NCBI GenBank assembly: GCA_910584205.1
Contig: CAJUAA010000041.1
Span: forward strand, 1-39,063
DNA length: 39,063 nt
Origin: an uncultured Lachnospiraceae bacterium
GTDB lineage: Bacteria; Bacillota; Clostridia; Lachnospirales; Lachnospiraceae
Direction of reading: 5' to 3'
The translations under genes were made by a program, and so were the position numbers. Position 1 is the first letter of the stretch, and each line of letters starts with the position of its first letter. Shown in pieces: positions 23,190 through 30,817 of this stretch. The notes below the pieces were generated by a model. That model was not told the DNA's origin, made no database searches, and worked only from the letters and a program-made list of their open reading frames with translations.

Positions 23190-24812
23190 TTACATCATAC
23201 CCATTCCACCGCCGCCTGCCGGCATCGGAGGAACTTCTTCTTTGATATTTGCCACACAGGCCTCAGTAGTCAGGAAGGTAGCCGCAACGCTGGTAGCGTT
23301 CTGAAGCGCGCTTCTGGTCACCTTCGCCGGATCCAGAATACCTGCCTCCACCATGTTCACATATTCTTCCTTCAGAGCGTCGAAGCCGATGCCTTTCTCA
23401 GCCTCATGCACTTTGTTGATGATAACCGCGCCTTCCAGTCCCGCGTTGGATGCGATGTGGAACAGCGGAGCCTCCAGTGCCTTCAGGATCACTTTCGCAC
23501 CGGTTCTCTCGTCGCCTTCCAGCGTATCCACCAGTTTCTCCACGTCCTTGGATGCATGGATGTAAGCCGCGCCGCCGCCGCAGATGATACCTTCCTCCAC
23601 AGCTGCTCTGGTAGCTGCCAGTGCGTCTTCCATGCGAAGCTTTGCTTCCTTCATCTCGGTCTCGGTCGCCGCGCCCACACGGATCACAGCCACGCCACCG
23701 GCCAGCTTCGCAAAACGCTCCTGAAGTTTCTCCTTGTCAAACTCGGACTTGGTCGCATCGATCTCAGCCTTGATGGTCTTGATCCGGTTCTCAATCTCTT
23801 CCTTGCTTCCAAGGCCGTCCACGATCACGGTGTTCTCCTTCTGTACCTTTACGGACTTTGCACGGCCCAGCATGTCTACCGTCGCATCCTTCAGTTCAAG
23901 GCCGATCTCCTCGGAGATTACCGTACCGCCTGTCAGGACAGCGATATCCTGCAGCATGGCTTTTCTTCTGTCGCCGTAACCCGGAGCCTTTACGCCCACT
24001 GCGGTAAAGGTGCCGCGGAGTTTGTTCAGTACCAGCGTGGTCAGAGCCTCGCCCTCGATGTCCTCAGCAATGATGAGAAGCTTCTTGCCGGACTGCACCA
24101 GCTGCTCCAGCACCGGAAGGATCTCCTGAATATTGCTGATCTTCTTATCGGTAATGAGGATGTACGGATCGTCCAGAACCGCTTCCATCTTCTCTGTATC
24201 CGTTGCCATATATGCGGAAATATATCCGCGGTCAAACTGCATACCTTCTACTACGTCCAGCTCCGTCTTCATGGTCTTGGACTCTTCGATGGTGATGACG
24301 CCGTCGTTAGCCACTTTCTCCATGGCATCCGCTACCATATTGCCCACTTCATCGTCGCCCGCGGAGATGGCCGCTACTCTTGCCATCTGATGCTTGCCGG
24401 TCACCTTGCTGCTCATGGCTGCAATCGCCTCTACCGCCGCGTCCGTCGCCTTCTTCATACCTTTTCTTAAAATGATCGGGTTCGCGCCTGCCGCCAGGTT
24501 CTTCATACCCTCATTGATCATTGCCTGTGCCAGTACAGTAGCGGTCGTTGTTCCGTCGCCTGCCACATCGTTGGTCTTGGTGGCAACTTCTTTTACCAGC
24601 TGCGCGCCCATGTTCTCAAACGCATCCTCCAGCTCGATCTCTTTCGCGATCGTCACGCCGTCGTTGGTGATGAGCGGAGTTCCGAACTGTTTGTCAAGGA
24701 CCACGTTGCGTCCTTTCGGTCCAAGGGTAACGCTTACGGTATCTGCAAGTTTATTCACACCGTTCTCCAGTGCGACTCTGGCGTCTACGCCATGTTTGAT
24801 TTCTTTCGCCAT
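23190..24812 (-). CDS. groEL: Chaperonin GroEL (60 kDa)
   Basis: Cytosolic ATP-driven chaperonin, 540 aa, forming the double-ring folding chamber. Recognised by VSVTLGPKGRNVVLDKQFG, the catalytic VAGDGTTTATVLAQAM, the apical domain segment EDIEGEALTTLVLNKLRGT, KAPGYGDRRKAMLQDIA, and the Gly-Met-rich C-terminal tail GGGGMGMM. Full length. Lies 38 nt after groES in the same transcript, controlled by the CIRCE upstream of groES. Confidence 0.98.
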   Translation of the reverse strand: MAKEIKHGVDARVALENGVNKLADTVSVTLGPKGRNVVLDKQFGTPLITNDGVTIAKEIELEDAFENMGAQLVKEVATKTNDVAGDGTTTATVLAQAMINEGMKNLAAGANPIILRKGMKKATDAAVEAIAAMSSKVTGKHQMARVAAISAGDDEVGNMVADAMEKVANDGVITIEESKTMKTELDVVEGMQFDRGYISAYMATDTEKMEAVLDDPYILITDKKISNIQEILPVLEQLVQSGKKLLIIAEDIEGEALTTLVLNKLRGTFTAVGVKAPGYGDRRKAMLQDIAVLTGGTVISEEIGLELKDATVDMLGRAKSVKVQKENTVIVDGLGSKEEIENRIKTIKAEIDATKSEFDKEKLQERFAKLAGGVAVIRVGAATETEMKEAKLRMEDALAATRAAVEEGIICGGGAAYIHASKDVEKLVDTLEGDERTGAKVILKALEAPLFHIASNAGLEGAVIINKVHEAEKGIGFDALKEEYVNMVEAGILDPAKVTRSALQNATSVAATFLTTEACVANIKEEVPPMPAGGGGMGMM

Positions 24813-24850
24813 GATTTTTATTCCTCCTGTTCCATGTTCGAGTGTTTCAT

Positions 24851-25135
24851 TTATTCAACGATCGCAAGGATGTCACTCTGTCTTACGATCACATACTCTT
24901 CTTCGTCCAGCTTTACTTCATTTCCCGCATATTTGGAATAGATGACCTGATCGCCTGCCTTTACCTGCATGGTCACTTCCTTGCCGTCAACCGTTCCGCC
25001 CGGTCCGACTGCAACGACTTCTGCAGTCACCGGTTTTTCCTGTGCTTTCGCGGTCAGGATAATACCGGATTTTGTAGTTTCTTCTTTTTCACTCTGCTTT
25101 AATACGACTCTGTCGCCCAAAGGTACTAACTTCAT
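24851..25135 (-). CDS. groES: Co-chaperonin GroES (10 kDa)
   Basis: The 94-aa lid of the GroEL chamber. Seen: MKLVPLGDRVVLKQSEKEE, the mobile loop around TTKSGIILTAKAQEKP, VVAVGPGG and the closing VIVRQSDILAIVE. The start at 25135 has GAAGGAGGAATCATC upstream; the frame is open 15 codons earlier, overlapping the CIRCE. First gene of groESL. Confidence 0.97.
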   Translation of the reverse strand: MKLVPLGDRVVLKQSEKEETTKSGIILTAKAQEKPVTAEVVAVGPGGTVDGKEVTMQVKAGDQVIYSKYAGNEVKLDEEEYVIVRQSDILAIVE

Positions 25136-25170
25136 GATGATTCCTCCTTCAATGTTCAGTTTCCTGTTAT

Positions 25171-25197
25171 TAGCACTCACTTGAATCGAGTGCTAAT
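25171..25197. promoter_or_regulatory. CIRCE operator (HrcA site) upstream of groESL
   Basis: TTAGCACTC, 9 nt, GAGTGCTAA, a perfect consensus match placed downstream of the promoter and 36 nt before groES. The same half-sites occur upstream of htpG; hrcA itself is not in the window. Confidence 0.97.
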
Positions 25198-25208
25198 CTT
25201 TAAGCATT

Positions 25209-25237
25209 ATATTAGTACGACTGCGCACAATTGTCAA
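25209..25237 (-). promoter_or_regulatory. Predicted sigma-A promoter of groESL
   Basis: Minus-strand perfect TTGACA (25237-25232), a 17-nt spacer and TAATAT (25214-25209). An overlapping TATAAT at 25211-25206 gives a 20-nt spacer. Confidence 0.75.
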
Positions 25238-25274
25238 TGGGGAAATTTCGTTTTTTTTAAATTTTAGGATTTCT

Positions 25275-26066
25275 TTATAATTTTCCGGCCTGCTTCTGCT
25301 CTCTGACCGTTTCCAGCTCTTCAAAGACACAGTCGTTCAACACCTTGATGCTGGTCCCCTTCATGCCGGAGGAACGGGACTCAATGACGCCGGCGCTCTC
25401 GAATTTTCTCAGTGCGTTCACGATCACGGACCGGGTGATTCCCGCCTTGTCCGCAATCTTGCTGGCCACCAGCACGCACTCATTGCCCTTCATCTCCCGG
25501 AATACCAGGAAGATCGCCTCCAGCTCCGTGACGGAAAGGGTCCCAATGGCCGACCGCACCACCTGGCGCCGGCGCTCCTCCTCCACATTCTCGTCATGTA
25601 CAGACCGCATCATCTCCAGTCCCACCACCGTTGTTCCGTATTCTCCGAGAATGATATCGTCAATGTCGTAATCCTGCCCGTATTTATACATGAACAGCGT
25701 GCCCAGACGTTCGCCGGCAATATTGATGGGCGTAATCAGGCCATGGCAGCCTTTGATATTATTTTGAGTAAATCCAAGCGTCTGCAGATTCACATTTTCC
25801 TTTGTGGACAGAATCCCCAGCAGCCGCTCATTCAGAAGCGGATCGATCAGAAGGCCCACCCGATCCTCGATCAGCTCATTGATCTCCTCCACCCCCGCAT
25901 ACTGGCTGATGCCGAGCACCTTCCCTTTTCTGCTGATTACCAGCACATTGGACAGAAGAATCTCCGACAGCACCCCGCATATATCGTTAAAGACCACCTT
26001 GCTGGAATTGTTATTGTGAAGCAGCCGGTTGATCTTTCTCGTCTTATCCAATAATTGTACACTCAT
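25275..26066 (-). CDS. codY: Global transcriptional regulator CodY
   Basis: GTP- and branched-chain-amino-acid-responsive regulator of nutrient use and stationary phase in low-GC Gram-positives (263 aa). The N-terminal GAF domain (MSVQLLDKTRKINRLLHNN, LSNVLVISRKGKVLGI, ERLGTLFMYKYG) senses isoleucine/valine, and the C-terminal winged helix-turn-helix binds DNA (VIVNALRKFESAGVIESRS, KGTSIKVLND). The start at 26066 has TTAGGAGAG upstream; an open extension to 26147 covers the promoter and hairpin and is not used. It follows topA, a neighbourhood common in Clostridia, but has its own promoter. Confidence 0.96.
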   Translation of the reverse strand: MSVQLLDKTRKINRLLHNNNSSKVVFNDICGVLSEILLSNVLVISRKGKVLGISQYAGVEEINELIEDRVGLLIDPLLNERLLGILSTKENVNLQTLGFTQNNIKGCHGLITPINIAGERLGTLFMYKYGQDYDIDDIILGEYGTTVVGLEMMRSVHDENVEEERRRQVVRSAIGTLSVTELEAIFLVFREMKGNECVLVASKIADKAGITRSVIVNALRKFESAGVIESRSSGMKGTSIKVLNDCVFEELETVREQKQAGKL

Positions 26067-26085
26067 TTTATTCTCTCCTAACAGA

Positions 26086-26117
26086 CAAAGTGCAGTTATC
26101 CGCATAACCGCACTTTG
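26086..26117. other. Hairpin between the codY promoter and codY start
   Basis: CAAAGTGCaGTTAT pairs with ATAACcGCACTTTG around a 4-nt loop. It would form in the codY leader, about 20 nt before the start, and has no U run on the codY strand, so it looks more like an RNA-stability or control element than a terminator. Confidence 0.5.
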
Positions 26118-26118
26118 G

Positions 26119-26147
26119 ATATTATCACAATGTCTGACAGAATTCAA
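26119..26147 (-). promoter_or_regulatory. Predicted sigma-A promoter of codY
   Basis: Minus-strand TTGAAT (26147-26142), a 17-nt spacer and TAATAT (26124-26119). It begins 1 nt after the topA stop. Confidence 0.6.
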
Positions 26148-28175
26148 TTATATTTTGGAATTTTCTGATGGTTTGCCGTCTTCTTCCTTCTTATCTGCCT
26201 CCGGCTTCTTCCAGGATATGAAATCACATTCCGGATATCCCTCGCAGCTGTAGAACTTTCTGCCTTTGGAAGAGCGTCTCAGGACGACCTCCTTCCCGCA
26301 CTTTGGACAGGCGATGCCGGTCTTCTCCAGATAAGGCTTGGTATTCCGGCAGTCCGGAAATCCAGGACACGCGAGAAACTTCCCATGGGGGCCGTACTTG
26401 ATCACCATGTTCCGGCCGCACTGTTCGCAGATCACATCGCTGACCTCGTCCTCGATCTTCACCTTCTGAAGTTCCTCCTCCGCCCGGATGACCGCTTCAT
26501 TGAGATCCGGGTAGAAATTGCTGACAACCGTCTTCCAGCTCACCTTTCCCTCCTCGATCATATCCAGCAGCGATTCCACATTCACAGTAAAGTCCGTCTC
26601 CACAATACTGGGAAATGCCTGCTTCATCATGTGGTTGACCACCTCTCCGATCTCGGTCAGATACAGGTTCTTTCCTTCCTTCGCTACATATCGGCGGGCA
26701 ATAATTGTACTGATGGTGGGCGCGTACGTGCTGGGACGTCCGATGCCCAGCTCCTCCAGCGTCTTCACCAGCGCCGCCTCCGTATAATGTGCCGGCGGCT
26801 GGGTAAAATGCTGCCGGTCATCCAGCTCCTTCAGCGTCAGGACGGAATCCTGGCCGATCCCTTTGATCAGCGTGATATTATTCCCGTCCTTTTCCTCTTC
26901 ATCCTGTACATAGACCGACAGGAAACCGTCAAACGCCACCGCGGAGGCCGATACGGTAAAGCGGTAACCGCCGCCGTCGATCTTGACCGAAGTCGTATGA
27001 TATTTCGCATCCGCCATACAGCTTGCCGCAAAACGCTTCCAGATCAGCTGATACAGACGGAACTGGTCCCGGGACAGAGAATCCTTAACAGAAGCCGGAA
27101 GACGCCGGATATCGGTGGGACGGATCGCCTCGTGAGCATCCTGGATCTTCTTATCCGTCGCTTTCTGCCCCCCGCTCTTCTCCGGACGCACATAGTCCGC
27201 CCCATAGCTTTCCCCGATATAGGCAGACGCCGCCTGCGCCGCCTCGTCGGAGATTCTGGTGGAATCCGTACGGAGATAGGTGATGATACCCACCGTGCCC
27301 TGTCCCTCAATATCGATGCCCTCATAAAGCTGCTGTGCCAGGCGCATGGTCTTGGTCGTGGAAAAGTTCAGCACCTTGGACGCCTCCTGCTGGAGGGTAC
27401 TGGTGGTAAACGGGTTGGGCGCTTTTTTGCTCCGCTCTCCGTGTTTTACCTCCGTCACCGCAAAAGAAGCCTCCCGAACCTTTGAGAGGATCTCCTTCAT
27501 CTCCTCCTCCGAATGGATCTCCAGCTTTTTATCCGGTGTCCCGTAGAATTTCGCCGTCAGCGGCTTCTTCTCTCCTTTTACGGAAAAGGCGGCGTCCAGG
27601 CTCCAGTATTCTTCCGGAACGAAGGCTCCGATCTCTTCCTCCCGATCCGCGATCAGACGAAGCGCCACTGACTGGACCCTGCCGGCACTTAAGCCCCTCT
27701 TGACTTTCGCCCACAGGATCGGACTGATCCGGTAGCCGACCATACGGTCCAGCATCCTTCTTGCCTGCTGGGCGTCCACCAGATTCTGATCGATCTTTCT
27801 TGCATGTTTGATCGAATCCTTCACCGCCGTCTTCGTGATCTCATTAAACGTAATCCGGCACACTCTTTTATCGTCCAGGTTCAGCGCCTTGGACAGATGC
27901 CAGGAAATCGCTTCTCCCTCACGGTCCGGGTCCGTTGCCAGATAGACCTTGTCTGCCTTTTTTGCCTCCTTGCGGAGCTTTGCCAGAATATCTCCTTTTC
28001 CGCGTATGGTAATATATTTCGGCTCATAATCGTGATCCACATCAATGCCAAGCTGGCTCTTGGGAAGATCCCGGACATGCCCGTTGGATGCCAGGACTTC
28101 ATAATTGGAACCTAAAAACTTCTTAATTGTCTTCACCTTTGCAGGCGACTCTACAATAACCAGATATTTTGCCAT
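26148..28175 (-). CDS. topA: DNA topoisomerase I
   Basis: Type IA topoisomerase (675 aa) that relaxes negative supercoils by cutting one strand. TOPRIM domain: YLVIVESPAKVKTIKKFLG and the acidic LATDPDREGEAISWHL. The catalytic tyrosine is in GIITYLRTDSTRISDEA. Two C-terminal zinc ribbons follow (CEQCGRNMVIKYG..FLACPGFPDC and CPKCGKEVVLRR..FYSCEGYPEC). The start at 28175 (MAKYLVIVES) lies 12 nt after dprA; an in-frame TTG at 28190 is an alternative. Ordinary Firmicutes length. Confidence 0.97.
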   Translation of the reverse strand: MAKYLVIVESPAKVKTIKKFLGSNYEVLASNGHVRDLPKSQLGIDVDHDYEPKYITIRGKGDILAKLRKEAKKADKVYLATDPDREGEAISWHLSKALNLDDKRVCRITFNEITKTAVKDSIKHARKIDQNLVDAQQARRMLDRMVGYRISPILWAKVKRGLSAGRVQSVALRLIADREEEIGAFVPEEYWSLDAAFSVKGEKKPLTAKFYGTPDKKLEIHSEEEMKEILSKVREASFAVTEVKHGERSKKAPNPFTTSTLQQEASKVLNFSTTKTMRLAQQLYEGIDIEGQGTVGIITYLRTDSTRISDEAAQAASAYIGESYGADYVRPEKSGGQKATDKKIQDAHEAIRPTDIRRLPASVKDSLSRDQFRLYQLIWKRFAASCMADAKYHTTSVKIDGGGYRFTVSASAVAFDGFLSVYVQDEEEKDGNNITLIKGIGQDSVLTLKELDDRQHFTQPPAHYTEAALVKTLEELGIGRPSTYAPTISTIIARRYVAKEGKNLYLTEIGEVVNHMMKQAFPSIVETDFTVNVESLLDMIEEGKVSWKTVVSNFYPDLNEAVIRAEEELQKVKIEDEVSDVICEQCGRNMVIKYGPHGKFLACPGFPDCRNTKPYLEKTGIACPKCGKEVVLRRSSKGRKFYSCEGYPECDFISWKKPEADKKEEDGKPSENSKI
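26159..26173. promoter_or_regulatory. Weak CodY-box-like sequence
   Basis: AATTTTCTGATGGTT matches the CodY motif AATTTTCWGAAAATT at 12 of 15 positions and lies 12 nt upstream of the codY -35, inside the last codons of topA. Suggestive of autoregulation only. Confidence 0.25.
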
Positions 28176-28186
28176 TCCATCCGTCC

Positions 28187-29116
28187 TCAATCTGTTCTTA
28201 CATAATCATTCTTCTGAATTTGTCTGATACAGCCTTTCAGCTCCAGGCTCACAAGAATGGACAGTACCTTTCCTGCAGGCATCCCGGTCTTCTGAACCAG
28301 CATTTCAAGAGAAACAGGCTGTAAACATATCCAACTATACACAATATTTTCTTCCTTTGCAAGTAAAATCTTCGTTGGCTCTCTGTTCCCGGCGGGGGAG
28401 ACTCCCAGGACATCCAGTATGGTATCCGGACTGTCTGCCAGCCCCGCGCCCTGCCGGATCAGGTTCAGGCATCCTCTGCTCTGGACATCCCCCACCCGGC
28501 CGGGAACCGCATAGACGTCCTTTCCCTGCTCCAGGGCCAGGTCCGCCGTAATGAGGGCGCCGCTCTTCTCTCCCGCCTCCACCACCAGCACCAGATCGGA
28601 CAATGCACTGATGATCCGGTTTCTGGCCGGAAAATGCCCGGATTTCGGCGGCATGCCGGGAGGCTGTTCCGACAGGACCCCGCCCTCCCGGATCAGCCGC
28701 TCATACAGGCCCCGGTGTCCGGAAGGATAGCAGATATCCACGCCGCATCCCAGAACCGCGTACGTATCTCCGCCGGCTTCCAGCGCACCCTCATGGGCCA
28801 TGCCGTCGATCCCCCACGCCATGCCGCTGATGATCTGCACGCCCGCAGCCGCCAGCTCCTTTGCGAACGTCCGTGCCGTCCCGTTTCCGTAGGGCGTGGA
28901 TCTTCTCGCCCCTACGATGGCCACGGCAGGGCGGCCTTCCTCCGGCAGTCTGCCCCGTACATAGATCTTTCCCGGCATCCCCGCGTACGGCCGGAGCCGC
29001 CCGGGATACGCCTCGTCCTCTTTTCGAACAAAACGTATGTCCTGCTGCCATTCTGCCATGTTTCTTCTATTATATGCCTCTTTATTGTATCCATGTCTTT
29101 GTTCCGTATGCGTCAC
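28187..29116 (-). CDS. dprA: DNA-processing protein DprA
   Basis: DprA/Smf (309 aa) loads RecA onto incoming single-stranded DNA in transformation. The Rossmann-like core is clear: VAIVGARRSTPYGNGTART, IISGMAWGIDGMAHEGAL, VLGCGVDICYPSGH, FPARNRIISALSDLVLVVEA and GSALITADLA-type (SGALITADLALEQGKDVYA). A C-terminal winged-helix segment follows (VSLEMLVQKTGMPAGKVLSI). The GTG start at 29116 overlaps the comM stop by 4 nt (GTGA coupling, GGGGGAGG just before); an ATG at 29059 (MAEWQQDIRF) is a possible alternative and would remove a 19-residue polar extension. The N-terminal SAM-like domain of longer DprA proteins is absent. Confidence 0.93.
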   Translation of the reverse strand: MTHTEQRHGYNKEAYNRRNMAEWQQDIRFVRKEDEAYPGRLRPYAGMPGKIYVRGRLPEEGRPAVAIVGARRSTPYGNGTARTFAKELAAAGVQIISGMAWGIDGMAHEGALEAGGDTYAVLGCGVDICYPSGHRGLYERLIREGGVLSEQPPGMPPKSGHFPARNRIISALSDLVLVVEAGEKSGALITADLALEQGKDVYAVPGRVGDVQSRGCLNLIRQGAGLADSPDTILDVLGVSPAGNREPTKILLAKEENIVYSWICLQPVSLEMLVQKTGMPAGKVLSILVSLELKGCIRQIQKNDYVRTD

Positions 29117-30645
29117 CTCCCCCAGAATTTCAGATCCAGAGAACGGTAACCGATGGCCTCCAGCAGATGGTGCTCACGGATTCTTTGTTCTCCCTCCAGA
29201 TCCGCGATGGTTCTGGCCACCTTGATAATCCGGTGGTAGGCGCGGGCGCTCAGTCCCAGCCTTTCAAAAGCCGTCTCCATGATCTCCATCTCCCGACTTC
29301 CCAGCGGGCAGAACTTTTTTATGGCGGAGGAAGGAATCCCGGAATTAAAATTCCAGCCGCGGTTCCCATAGCGTTCCCGCTGCCGCCGATGTGCCTCCTC
29401 CACCCGTGCGCGAATGGCGGCGGAGCTTTCATTTCCTTCATTGCCCGCCAACTCCCGATACTCCACCCGGGAGGTCTCCACACAGATATCAATGCGGTCC
29501 AGAAGCGGCCTGGAGATCCGGTGCAGATACTGACTGATCTCCCCCGGAAGACAGCGGCACCGTTCCCGGTCGGGATAGTATCCGCATTTGCATGGATTTA
29601 ATGCGGCCACCAGCTGAAAATGCGCCGGAAATACATAAGTACCGCCTGTCCTGCTGATGACAACACGTCCCTCCTCCATGGGCTGTCTCAGCGCCTCCAG
29701 CGCGTTTCTGGAAAACTCCGGGAGTTCATCCAGAAACAGCACGCCTCTGGTGGCAAGGCTGATCTCTCCCGGTCTCACCTGCCGTCCCCCTCCGGCAAGC
29801 GCGTTTGCGGATACAGTATGATGGGGCGAGCGGAAGGGCCGGGTCTTCATCAGCCCTTCCCTGCCGGACAGAAGGCCGCAGGCACTGTACACCCGGGACA
29901 CCTCCAGGCTTTCCTCCAGCGTAAGCCCCGGAAGAATCGTCGGCATCCTCCGGGCGATCATGGTCTTACCGGACCCCGGGCTTCCGATCATCAGAAAATT
30001 GTGCATTCCGGCAGCCGCGATCTCCGCCGCCCGGCGGACGGCCTCCTGTCCGTTGATTTCTTTAAAGTCTTCCCCGTACCCGGCCTTCGCCCCCGTACTT
30101 TCTTCCCGGCCCACAGCCTGTTCCCGCCAGCCTTCCGGAACGGCCAGGCATCCCAGCAGCCGCTCCAGACTGTCGACTCCCACCACCGGAATCCCGCTCA
30201 CCGCCGCTCCCTCTCCCGCGTTTTCCGCCGGAATGACGCAGAACCTGCATCCCAGATCTCTGGCCAGCATCACGGTCTGAAGGACGCCGCTCACCGGACG
30301 AACCTTTCCATTCAGCCCCAGTTCCCCCACGATCAGCACCCCTTCTGCATATTCCCGGGGAATGATACCCAGGGCCAGCAGAAGCGATACCGCGATCGGA
30401 AGGTCAAATCTGGTCCCTTCTTTCCGGATATGCGCCGGAGACAGATTGATCGTCACTTTTTTCGGCGGGAACAGAATCTTCGTATTGCGCAGAGCCGTAC
30501 GGACCCGGTCTGCCGCTTCCCGAACCTCCGGCGCCAGATCTCCGACCATGCAGAACTGAGGCAGGCCATCACAGATATCCGCTTCCACCTGCACCGGATG
30601 GGCTTCAATCCCTATGACTGCCGCTGATAAAATTGTACTGAACAT
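29113..30645 (-). CDS. comM: YifB/ComM family Mg-chelatase-like AAA+ ATPase
   Basis: A 510-aa AAA+ protein; ComM is a hexameric helicase that aids branch migration during transformation. The N-terminal Lon-protease-like fold starts MFSTILSAAVIGIEAHPVQV, followed by VTINLSPAHIRKEGTRFDLP. Walker A is IGSPGSGKTMIARRMPTILP and Walker B GVLFLDELPEFSR; sensor regions ALNPCKCGYYPD and ISRPLLDRIDICVE follow, and the C-terminal AAA lid is RAYHRIIKVARTIADLEG. GAAAGGAATT precedes the start. It heads comM-dprA-topA, and its promoter overlaps the end of the broken sigma-factor gene. Confidence 0.95.
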   Translation of the reverse strand: MFSTILSAAVIGIEAHPVQVEADICDGLPQFCMVGDLAPEVREAADRVRTALRNTKILFPPKKVTINLSPAHIRKEGTRFDLPIAVSLLLALGIIPREYAEGVLIVGELGLNGKVRPVSGVLQTVMLARDLGCRFCVIPAENAGEGAAVSGIPVVGVDSLERLLGCLAVPEGWREQAVGREESTGAKAGYGEDFKEINGQEAVRRAAEIAAAGMHNFLMIGSPGSGKTMIARRMPTILPGLTLEESLEVSRVYSACGLLSGREGLMKTRPFRSPHHTVSANALAGGGRQVRPGEISLATRGVLFLDELPEFSRNALEALRQPMEEGRVVISRTGGTYVFPAHFQLVAALNPCKCGYYPDRERCRCLPGEISQYLHRISRPLLDRIDICVETSRVEYRELAGNEGNESSAAIRARVEEAHRRQRERYGNRGWNFNSGIPSSAIKKFCPLGSREMEIMETAFERLGLSARAYHRIIKVARTIADLEGEQRIREHHLLEAIGYRSLDLKFWGR

Positions 30646-30713
30646 AATTCCTTTCTTTGGATCTTTATTTGGATAACTCTGCGATATGCATTCCAGATAT
30701 CAGACGTTTTATA

Positions 30714-30742
30714 AGTATACCATATCGTTTCCGGAAATTCAA
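30714..30742 (-). promoter_or_regulatory. Predicted sigma-A promoter of comM
   Basis: Minus-strand TTGAAT (30742-30737), a 17-nt spacer and TATACT (30719-30714), about 70 nt before comM. The -35 overlaps the stop codon of the sigma-factor remnant, so comM keeps its own promoter whatever sits upstream. Confidence 0.6.
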
Positions 30743-30807
30743 TCCTGGAAATACCCTTTCAGCCGTCCCAGCGCATTTTTTTCGATGCGGCTGATATACT
30801 CTCCTGT
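30739..30807 (-). pseudogene. sigK: 3' end of a SigK-type sporulation sigma factor gene, cut off by the recombinase element
   Basis: Not a recombinase product. Between the recombinase stop (30818) and comM the minus strand reads EYISRIEKNALGRLKGYFQD and then stops (30741-30739). This fits the end of sigma-70 region 4.2: B. subtilis SigK has SYVSRIEKRAL at the same place, and the Arg-Ile-Glu-Lys-x-Ala-Leu pattern favours SigK over SigE (RLEKxII) or SigF/SigG. The match fades just before the Tyr codon (30798-30796), which marks the probable junction within about 20 nt. Only some 20 codons remain; no start and no other sigma region is found here or elsewhere in the window. The 5' part is expected beyond the right edge if this is an intervening element. 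Confidence 0.6.
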
Positions 30808-30817
30808 TAAGTCAGGG

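Noticed and set aside
23166..24470. Plus-strand open frame antisense to groEL.
   Set aside because: groEL is unmistakable on the other strand; the antisense product has no recognisable domain.
26385..27485. Plus-strand open frame antisense to topA.
   Set aside because: Shadow of topA; no start context and no domain.
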